From positions 62,001 through 126,000 of the forward strand of contig NZ_BBBG01000004.1 of NCBI RefSeq assembly GCF_001315945.1: 64,000 bases of DNA, in the 5' to 3' direction. Origin of the DNA: Methanogenium cariaci JCM 10550 (GTDB lineage Archaea > Halobacteriota > Methanomicrobia > Methanomicrobiales > Methanomicrobiaceae). Shown here piece after piece: positions 55,301 to 64,000 of the stretch; position 1 is the stretch's first letter, and the number at the start of each line of letters is the position of its first letter. The notes under the pieces were generated by a model. The model saw nothing but the letters and a program-made list of their open reading frames with translations. It was not told the DNA's origin and searched no databases. The position numbers and the translations under genes were made by a program.

Positions 55301-58300
55301 AACCGGCTTCAACTCTCAGGTCCTTAATCACCACATCGTCTATAAAACCAAACAGACCGACATAATTGGAACCGGCCTTATTCATGGTGAAATTACTGAT
55401 GTGATATCCCTGACCATCAAAACTGCCGCTGAATCGAACACTGTTATTGCCAATCGTTTCAGCAGGGCTTCCATCGGCAAGGGAAATATCATTCGCCAGG
55501 ATGAAGTATTTGTCCCAGTTGCCGGAGTCGGTTGAGAGATTGATGAGATCAGTCCGTGTGCTGATCTGATAGGGATCATCAGATGTGCCGATGCCGCCGC
55601 TGTACTTATTTTCAATTAATGTGAACGCGACTGTTTCATTCTCACCTGCGGAAAGATTTACTATTCTGAATTTAGGTGTGGAAGTATAGTCACTGCGTTC
55701 AATCGTGACATTATAGGACCCGGTGTCAAGACTGCTCAGCGTCGTGTTCGTGACACCCCCCCGCACAGTCCCGTTCAGGTAGACAATCGCACCGGCAGGC
55801 GTCGAATTGACCTGCAGACTGCCCGTCTCATGCGCAAGCTCAAAGAACACATCCGTCACGCCGCCCCCGGAAACATTCACCGACTCATTGATGCCGGCAT
55901 AGTAATCATCCAGCACCACCGTCACATTGTGATTGACATCAGAGACAATTTCCGCAACCGTCGCATTCGTCTGCACCGAGCGGTTCACGCCATCAATCCA
56001 TATCCATCCACCGGCAGGTGAGGAATTAATTTGGAATTCACCGGCAACACTCGCAAGAGGGGGGGCAATCACATTCCAGCCGTCACCCAATCCGGTCAGG
56101 TTGGCGTAGACATACTTTTCCACCGTGTTCACCCCATTGATGCCGGAGACTTCTCCCCCCCATGCATCACCGGTGGTGTTCCACATGGTGAGGGTCGACG
56201 CATTGATCCCGGTGACATCAGCATCAGTATAACTGACATTCAAAAGCATCCAGTTTGGTGCCGTGACATTCACAAAGTGGCTGATGTTGCCGTATCCCGC
56301 CGGGTCTGCCGGGAAGGTGCCCGTGGCACCGGCAATCTGCATGGCACCGCCAAAGGTGAAGGAAACAGACGTGTTCGCATCATCTGAACGTGAGGTTCGT
56401 GAAGCTGACGCCGGTGCAGTCTGCAACCACAGAGAAGTCGTCACCGGCACTACTACCCGCAGTGATATCCGTGAAGGTCGCATCATCCGAGCCTGAAACC
56501 AGATAACAGGCACCACCCTCAGTTGCAGCGGTGTTGCCCGTGTATGCGGTATCCGTGATCACGGCATTATCCGCGTTGGAGAAGTAACAGGCACCGCCCT
56601 CGTTTGTGGCCGTGTTGTCGGTGTAGGTAGTATTGGAAATATCCGGATTACCGGACAGTTCAAAGTAACACCCACCACCACAACCCGCGGTATTGCGTGT
56701 GAAGGTTGCGCCCGTCACGACAGCATTATCTACAAAACCGTACGCCGCTCCACCGCCACACGTCACGGCGGTGTTGTCTGCAAAGGTCGTATCCGTCAGA
56801 ACGACATTTTCGCAGTAAAGGAAAATCGCTCCGCCGCCATACGCATCTGCTGTGTTATTCTCAAAGGTTGTACCCGTCAGATTGATACCGTCAGAGTACG
56901 AGACGAACACTCCGCCTCCATGATTAGATACTGTGTTGTTCTTAAACGTAGAACCAATCAGGGAAGCGTTGTTGGAATATTGGTAACTACAAGTCCCACT
57001 CCCCCCCTTCTGGTTACTATTATAATAAAAGCCTGAATTGGCTACCACACTGTCATCGACATATTTCAGAGAGAATGCAGACCCACTCTGGCCCAGTTTT
57101 GACCCATGATTAGCCATAAAGACACAGTTCGTGATTCTGAAACCCGTGAGGTGTGCACCTTCCGTCCCCATAACAGAGACCCCCCCGGCACTATTGTCAT
57201 CAGTATAACTGTTGCCTGATATATTGAGGGCCTGTAAACTGACGTTATCGGCGGTGATGTATATTGCCGGAGCACTGTGGGAAGTGTCTGTTATAAGCGG
57301 GCGGACAGGTGATCCCTCCCACTGTTTGATGGTGACATCCGCCGCAGTGATGTTGAACCCGCCCTCATAGGTATGCCCGTCAGTTCCCCCCCAGATCCGG
57401 ATGGTGTCCCCCCCGTCGCCGATTTCAGGGATGCAGGAGACATTCGTATAGTTCCCTACTCCTGCAACGTGCGAAACATTCCATATCGCCGGGTGAACGA
57501 TAGAGGCAAGGGTGAATGTCACGGGCGCATTCGGCCCGGCATTCGTAATGGTGACCGTCTGTGCATTCGGGGTGAAGTAGCCCGCTTTGCCAACAGAAAT
57601 GGTATGCTCACCCACCGGAAGATAGAACGGACGGTTGGTGAGGAGGCCGGAATCCGTCCCGTCAACAGAGACGTTTGCACCGGCAACTGAGGAATTAATC
57701 TGAACATATCCGCCATACACCAGCGGGTATATATCGGTGCCAAACCCTGTGATCTCAAATTTCTCATCACAGATACCATCGAAATCTGCGTCCGTCGCGG
57801 TTTCCGATATATTCTGCTGAGGATCAGTAATCCAGAGGTTTCCGCCAAGATTCGGGCCGCCCGCGATATTTGTGCCGGAGATTTTTGGGATATAGCACAG
57901 ATAGGCACTGGATAAATCGTCCGCACGGAGATTGTCTGCATTATCCAGGAAACAGTTCCGGATTGTGGCAGCACCGGACGTATTCAGGTAAATTCCGCCG
58001 CCGCTACCTGCGGTATTATCAATGAACGATGTGTTTGCGAGTACAACAGAATCAGAATTTAATGCAAAAACGCCACCTCCATGGACGAGAACCGAATTGT
58101 TTCTGAATGTGGAATCTGCAACTGAACCACTATCTGAATCACAGAATGAGATCCCGCCGCCATTTCCGTTCGCAGAATTGCCGATGAATGTGGTGTTGGT
58201 AATGTCAGCACCCATTGACTCAAAAAACATCATCCCTCCGCCCCCCCCGAACATGTATTCTGAACCATCCGTTGCAGAATTCCGGACGAATGCTGAATTC

Positions 58301-61300
58301 CTGACAACTGCATTCAGGGAGTCTTGAAAACATAATCCGCCGGCAAACGCTGCGGAATTATTTTCAACGATTGTGTAGTCCAGAACTGCATTTTCAGAGT
58401 CGTAAAAATACGCCCCCCCGGCCGCAAAATTTGCCGAATTGTTTGTGAATGTCGTGCGAATCAGGTTGACATCATCGGAGCCGGAAAAATACGCCCCGCC
58501 GCAATCATATATTCCTGTGTTATTCTCAAAAGTCGTGTCTGTCAGTGTGGCATCAACACAGTCAGAGATACACAATCCACCGCCATCTTCTGCACGGTTG
58601 TTGTAAAAGGTCGTTCCCGTGATACTGCTGTCATTGATACGATACAGATACACTGCACCCCCCGCTACTGCCGTCAGCAGTCCCGTTGTTTTGAGTGAAG
58701 AAGCAGTCGGTGATTGTGAAACCCGTGAGGTATGCATCTTCCGTCCCCCCCTGACAGAGACACCGGCACCGTGGCCTTCGTAGGTGTTGCCGGAAATATT
58801 GAGCCCCCCCGCGAGCGTGACATTGTCTGCGGTGATCTTTATTGCCGGAGCACTGTGGGAAGTGTCTGTTATAAGTGGCCGGACGGGGGGGAACCTTCCC
58901 ACTCTTTAATCGTCACATTCGCGGCAGTGATGTTGAACCCGCCTTCATAGGTGTGCCGGTCCGTCCCCCCCAGATGCGAATGGTATCTCCTCCCCCCCCG
59001 ATCTCAGGGATTTCTGACACATTCGTATAGTTCCCAACTCCCGCAATATGTGAGACATTCCATATTGCCGGATGCACGATTGGCACCGAAAAGGAAAACG
59101 TAATTGGATCATTCGTTTCCGAATTACTGATAGGGACCGTCTGCGAACCCGGATTCGGATGCCCTGCGAGCGTTACCGAGACGGTATGCTCACCCACCGG
59201 AAGATAGAACGAACGGTTGGTGAGAAGGCCCGTATCCGTTCCGTCAACATAAACGGTTGCACCGGCAACCGAGGAATTAATCTGAACAGAACCGCCGTAC
59301 ACAAGCGGGAATGCATCGGTGCCAAACCCGGCGATTGCAAAACTCTCATCACAGATACCATTGAAATCTGCATCCGTGCCGGTTTCCGATATATTCTCCT
59401 GAGGATCAGTTATCCAGAGGTTTCCACCCAGATTCGGGCCGCCCGCGATATTTATGCCGGGGGGGGAAACTGAGGAATAATTCAAGGCAGCATTGATTGA
59501 AACGTCTACAGCGAGATTGTCTTCATTATCCAGGAAACAGTTTTTAATTGTGGTGCTATTGGAATGATTCAAGTGGATTCCACCGCCATTCCCTGCGGTA
59601 TTATCTATGAATGACGTGTTTGCGATTACAGCAGAACCACATCCCCCCATGCATAAACGCCACCGCCATTGGCTATGACAGAATTGTTTCTGAATGTGGA
59701 GTTTGCAACACCAGCATTCTCTGACAATACAAATGAGAGGCCGCCGCCCTTTTCATTTGCTGAATTGCTGGTGAATGTGGTATTGGTGATGTCGGCATCA
59801 GATGATTCACAAAACAGTATGCCCCCCCCGCCGCCATACCCATCCGCTACATCATCTGCATCATTCCGGGTGACTATTGTATTCTTGATGACGCCATTGT
59901 TGGAATTAATGAAACACGCGCCCCCGCCGCCATAAAATGTTGCCGTGTTGTTATCAAAGATGACGCCGTTCAGGACAGTATCTTCAGATTCTTCGACACC
60001 CGCTCCGCCGCCGTACATTGCCGTGTTGTTTTCAAATATCGTGTGGGTCAGGGTGGCACCATTGGAAACGATATTCACCCCCCCGCCGCCACATTCTCCT
60101 GCACTGTTATTCTCAAATAGTATGCCTGTCAGGGCGGCACCTTCGGATTCACTGATATACACTCCGCCGCCACCAGCCCCCCCTGCACTATTGCCATTAA
60201 AGGTCGTGCCCATGATCCTACTGTTGCTGACATACCTCAGAGACACTGCACCGCCATAACCTCCATCTGCTGCCGAATTCCCTGAAAAGGCACAGTCAGC
60301 GATGGTGAAGCCATATAACTGCGTCGTAGAATTCCCTTCGACAGAGACACCGGCACCGCCGCCTCCATAGGTGTTGCCTGAGATATCGAGGGCCTGCAAC
60401 GTGACGTTGTCTGCGGTGATGCTGATTGCCGGAGCACTGTGTGAAGTGTTTGTTATGAGCGGTGCGGCAGGTGATCTATCCCACTCTTTAATCGTCACAT
60501 TCGCGGCATTTATGGTGAACCCGCCTTCGTAGGTGTGACCATCCGCCCCCCCCAGATGCGGATGGTGTCCCCCATCGCCGATTTCAGGGATGAGAGAGAC
60601 GTTCGTATAGTTACCGCCCCCGTCAATATGTGAGACATTCCAGACCGTCGGGTGAACGAAAGACGGTGATAAGGAAAACAAAACGGGATCATTCGGGCCG
60701 GAATTGCTGATGGTGACTGTCCGGGAATCCGGGTTCTGGTAGCCTGCCAATGTTACCGAGATGATATGCACACCAACGGGGGGGAGATAGAACGACCGGT
60801 TGGTGAGGAGGGCGGTGTCTGTTCCGTTGATATAGACTGTTGCACCGGCAACGCTGGAATTAATCTGAACAAAACCGCCATATACAAGCGGGTATGCATC
60901 GGTGCCGACTATGGTATTCTGATCATCATAGATCGTGTAACCTTCATCACATATTCCATCATAATTGGCATCCACATGGGTATCGGAAAAGCCAGTGTAT
61001 TCTGGGGGGGTGGAGTAGACATTTCCTCCACAGTACGGTCCGCCAACAATATTGTCTTCCAGAATAAGGGATCGGTTAAAGACAACGTTCCAATTAAATT
61101 CCGGAGATTCGGGCCCTGATTTTGCAATAAAATTCCCATTGTTGCAGAGGAAATTATTCACAAGTGTTACCGTGCTTTGATAAGCAAACACCCCCCCGCC
61201 CGTCTTGTCAGAGGCGGTGTTATCGGTTATCGTGCTGTTTTCAATGGTTAGATCCTCGTAAAAACAGACACACCACCGCCAGAATCCACAGCGGTGTTAT

Positions 61301-62898
61301 TGGTTATTATGCTGTTTTCAATGGTTAGAGTTCCGTTATGAGCCCACACACCCGCACCGGAATCTGTTACGGAGTTATTGGTTATGGTAGTGTCTTCAAT
61401 GGTTAGAGTTCCACCATTAACACGCACACCCCCGCCGTAGAAAGGATTATTTTGGTTATTAGAGATGTCCAGACTGCGTATGATGATATTACTAGCGTTT
61501 GTAGTTATTGTTGACGTTTTGGATGTGGCGGTAATAAGCGGCCGGACAGGTGAACCGTCCCACTGCTGTATTGTCACATTCGAGGCAGTGATGTTGATGC
61601 CGCCCGCATAGGTGTGGCCGTCAGTACCCCAGATTTGTATGGTGTCCCCCCCGTCGCCAATATCAGGGATGAGAGAGACATCCGTATAGTTCCCGTTTCC
61701 TGCAATATGTGAGACACTCCAGACAGTCGGATGCACTATCGGCGTAAGGGTGAACGTAACGGGATCACTCAGACCGGCATTCGTGATGGTGACCGTCTGG
61801 GAATCAGGGTTCCTATACCCTGTTAATGATACAGAAATGGTATGCTCCCCCACCGGGAGATAGAACGAACGGTTGGTGGTCAGGGTCGTGTTTGTTCCAT
61901 CAATAGAAACATATGCACCGGTAACCGTAGAGTTTACCTGAACAGAACCGCCATACACGAGCGGGTATGCATCGGTGCCGACTGTGCGAGTGCCACTATC
62001 ATCAATCCTATGACCTGCATCACAGATTCCATCATAATTGGCATCCGCATGGGTATCGGAAAAACCGGTGCCTCCCGGAGTGGACCAGACATTTCCACCA
62101 CAATACGGCCCGCCGACAATATTATCCTGCAGGAGAAGAGGCCGGTTAAAGACAGAATTCCAGTGCCATTCCCAGTCATGTTCTGCATAAATGTTGTAAT
62201 CGTTGCAGAAGAAATTATTCACAAGTGTTAGCGTGCTTTTATATGCATACACCCCCCCCGCCGTTATCAAAAAATGCATCGTTATTGGTTATGGTGGTGT
62301 TTTCAACGGTCAGGGTCCCGCCACCTACATACACGCCCCCCCCGCCATATTTTGCAGTGTTATCGGTTATGGTGGTGTTTTCAATGGTCAGAGTTCCGCC
62401 ATCTACATATACTCCCCCCCCGCCGCGTTCAGGATAATTCTGGTTATCAGATATGTCCAGACCACGTATGAGGATATTATTGCCGGTTGTAGTTATTGTT
62501 GGCGTTTCTGATGTGGCGGTAATGAGCGGACGAACAGGGGGGGAACCCTCCCACTGCTCTATGACAACATTTGGTGTGGATATGATGATGCCACCCGCAT
62601 AGGTGTGGCCTTCAGTTCCCCATATCCGGATGGTGTCACCATCTCCTATTCCTCCGAGGATGTCAGATATTTCCGATTTATTTCCAACCCCATCAATATG
62701 CGAGACACTCCAGACAGTTGCTGAAACAGGCATAACAGCTATAATGCTGAGGAAGAGTAGTGCAATGAGAAGAAAACAGATAATACCTCTTTTCTGTCGG
62801 ATGGGTTGTGATACCCTATCGTAGGTAGGTGGTGGGGGGGGAAAATTCATACGATCATTTGCAATTCGGCATATAAATACGCTCTCATTATTCATCAT
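49342..62898 (-). CDS. Giant modular surface protein (beta-helix, PEGA, GLUG, PKD, cohesin-like), many frameshifts
   Basis: One continuous domain series of about 4,500 codons. From the start: signal peptide (IICFLLIALLFLSIIAVMPV); five beta-helix modules of 1-1.7 kb (62760-56400), each opening WNVSHIAGVGNYTNVS and DTIRIWG ... GHTYEGGF; two PEGA domains; GLUG repeats (55560-54600); a ten-unit PEGA array (54500-52370); PKD; two cohesin-like domains (52090-51300); a region with AINKSALGGVTVSD; two PKD (50560-50090); a beta-rich end with HFSTYALFAEAG; a last helix and RRQKND tail. Adjacent reading-frame pieces overlap, no internal signal peptide is seen, and joins such as that at 54450-54500 restore domains exactly. 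Could still be two or three genes. Start uncertain within 60 codons. Confidence 0.65.
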
Positions 62899-62944
62899 AT
62901 AAATGGTTTCGCAAAATATTGTTGGGAAAAAGTCGATAGATCTG

Positions 62945-62961
62945 TAAAATATATATATAAA
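62945..62961 (-). promoter_or_regulatory. TATA box for the giant surface protein gene
   Basis: The minus strand reads ATTTATATATATATTTT about 50-60 bases before the first Met at 62898, a strong archaeal TATA element. Confidence 0.5.
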
Positions 62962-63420
62962 TCAGAGATCAGTTGTATTTTAAAAGATATTCATGCGAAT
63001 AAATCCTGAATATAAATGTGCGGATGTCGCGATAAAACAATAAATAGGTACTCATTCTGGACTCCTTCCCTCATCGCAAAAGATGTACTGAAATATGTCA
63101 GAAGATGCGCCTGTTTTCTCTGGGGGGGGAGGGGGGGGAATGGAGAAACAGTTATGCCGTATTTGTTGCTAAAGGCAGGGATGAGATATTTAAAAAATGG
63201 AGGTGATATTTCCTGCCCGGGCAGGCACATATAATTTTGGAAGTGCCGGTCCTGTGGTTTGCGGTCAGGGCCATTCTCTTCTGATTCGGCATGGGTCCGG
63301 ATATATTGAGGGGGGGATTGGTGTGGATTGAGTGAGGTGATGGTCTCCTGGTCCCGGTTGTATCGGGGTGAGAGTGACGATTCATCGGAACCTGCCGCTG
63401 GCGAAATGGTTCTGCACTTT
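62962..63420. other. Intergenic region; open minus-strand frame not supported
   Basis: A 167-codon minus-strand frame (62991-63494) is open, but it has Pro/His/Ser-rich, non-protein-like content and overlaps the 3' end of the secreted protein gene. G7-G8 tracts lie near 63122-63137 and 63311. Nothing else recognised. Confidence 0.4.
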
Positions 63421-63876
63421 TTATTCAAACAGTGGACCACCCAGCCGGAATCCGGTGCCTGCATCGGCGGGCCGGTTTGCCTCCATGAATGCATGGACTA
63501 CTTCCCGGTCGCCGCTTTCCAGTGCTGTTTCAAGGGCGGTGGTGTCGATGCCTTTCTCCTGCATCCGCTGGATCATCCGCTGGATCATCCGCTGCATTCG
63601 TTCTTCGTTCATCATGGGTGCATCTGCGGGCCGGTTCGCCTCGAGAAATGCATGCACCGCTTCCCGGTCACCGTTTTCAAGAGCGGTCTCAAGGACGGTG
63701 GTGTCGATGCCGTTTGCCTGCATCTTCTCAAGGGAAAAATGAATTCCGGTGCCATCTTTCATCATGCCCTTGTGTCCCGTTCCGTCGCCCGCACCCATCG
63801 GTACGGCCATCGCGGCGCAGACACAAAGCACGACAAGGCCGGTCAGTGCTAATACATATTTTCTGCTCTTCTTCAT
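63421..63876 (-). CDS. Secreted helical repeat protein
   Basis: 151 residues. AGGAGATA ribosome site, signal peptide MKKSRKYVLALTGLVVLCVC ... AMA. Two copies of a unit of about 40 residues: GIDTTVLETALENGDREAVH then AFLEANRPADA, and GIDTTALETALESGDREVVH then AFMEANRPADA, separated by Met/Gln/Arg repeats (QRMIQRMIQRMQEKG). Similar small exported proteins occur in methanogens; function unknown. No frameshift. Confidence 0.8.
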   Translation of the reverse strand: MKKSRKYVLALTGLVVLCVCAAMAVPMGAGDGTGHKGMMKDGTGIHFSLEKMQANGIDTTVLETALENGDREAVHAFLEANRPADAPMMNEERMQRMIQRMIQRMQEKGIDTTALETALESGDREVVHAFMEANRPADAGTGFRLGGPLFE

Positions 63877-64000
63877 TCTTTATCTCCTGTTTTTTCGGGC
63901 ACGGGCAGGGGGGGGAACACCTTTCCGGGCCTCTGAACATACAGTTCACGCGGAAGGGGATAAATGCATAAAATGGAAGAGAGAGAACAATGCAACCACG

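Noticed and set aside
62991-63494. 167-codon minus-strand frame
   Set aside because: Pro/His/Ser-rich, overlaps the 3' end of a good gene on the same strand, and contains long G/C tracts that make its frame unreliable.
1-64000. CRISPR array, tRNA, rRNA or insertion sequence
   Set aside because: No regularly spaced short repeats, cloverleaf sequence, rRNA signature or transposase-like frame could be recognised by reading; a covariance-model scan would settle small RNAs.
1-64000. G7 tracts as contingency (phase-variation) loci
   Set aside because: They also occur in housekeeping genes such as PolX and hcp and in noncoding DNA, and many are in frame with one extra codon. True phase-variable tracts are confined to a few surface genes.

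Overview
The window reads as chromosomal DNA of a methanogenic archaeon, most likely of the Methanomicrobiales type (inference). Supporting features are AT-rich TATA-type promoters with short leaders and T-run terminators, an FmdE-like protein, archaeal PolX, HisKA_2-type PAS/GAF kinases, and very large surface proteins built from PKD, PEGA, LVIVD, NosD/beta-helix and PGF-pre-PGF-like modules. I see no rRNA, tRNA, CRISPR array or transposase.

Layout. 1-11.7 kb is an accessory cluster of small secreted proteins and two near-identical lipoproteins. Several of these are preceded by a shared operator-like motif (GTTCGGnnTTTGTC) and a repeated, apparently structured leader. The cluster ends in an ABC-2 exporter operon and is flanked by two paralogous membrane-anchored proteins. 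12.1-18.1 kb holds a large LVIVD/PKD surface protein and a triple-META lipoprotein. 18.9-29.3 kb is more housekeeping: PolX, a fused 2-hydroxyacyl-CoA dehydratase activase, and a PadR-TrmO-FmdE-methyltransferase-binding protein run with overlapping genes. 29.4-37 kb holds a secreted protein, two histidine kinases, UV endonuclease, a STAS-like protein and a receiver protein. 37-49 kb holds HxlR with hybrid cluster protein, a NosD-type surface protein, a Cys-rich ArsR-like regulator, a flavin-binding-type protein, a four-Cache lipoprotein, an exonuclease and a cupin lipoprotein. 49.3-62.9 kb appears to be one giant surface-protein gene (about 4,500 codons). A small secreted repeat protein closes the window.

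The most striking property of the DNA is an excess of G or C homopolymers, most often exactly 7 long, well over 100 in all where about six would be expected. Paralogous copies inside the window show that many of these are 3 bases longer than their siblings, in coding and in non-coding DNA, which adds a single Gly or Pro codon in genes. Where the expected run is 5, it usually reads 6 or 7 and the frame breaks. More than 40 frameshifts can be inferred, so gene spans below join reading-frame pieces wherever domain continuity justifies it. A sequence-level artefact is the leading explanation. A real tract-expansion process is the exciting alternative.
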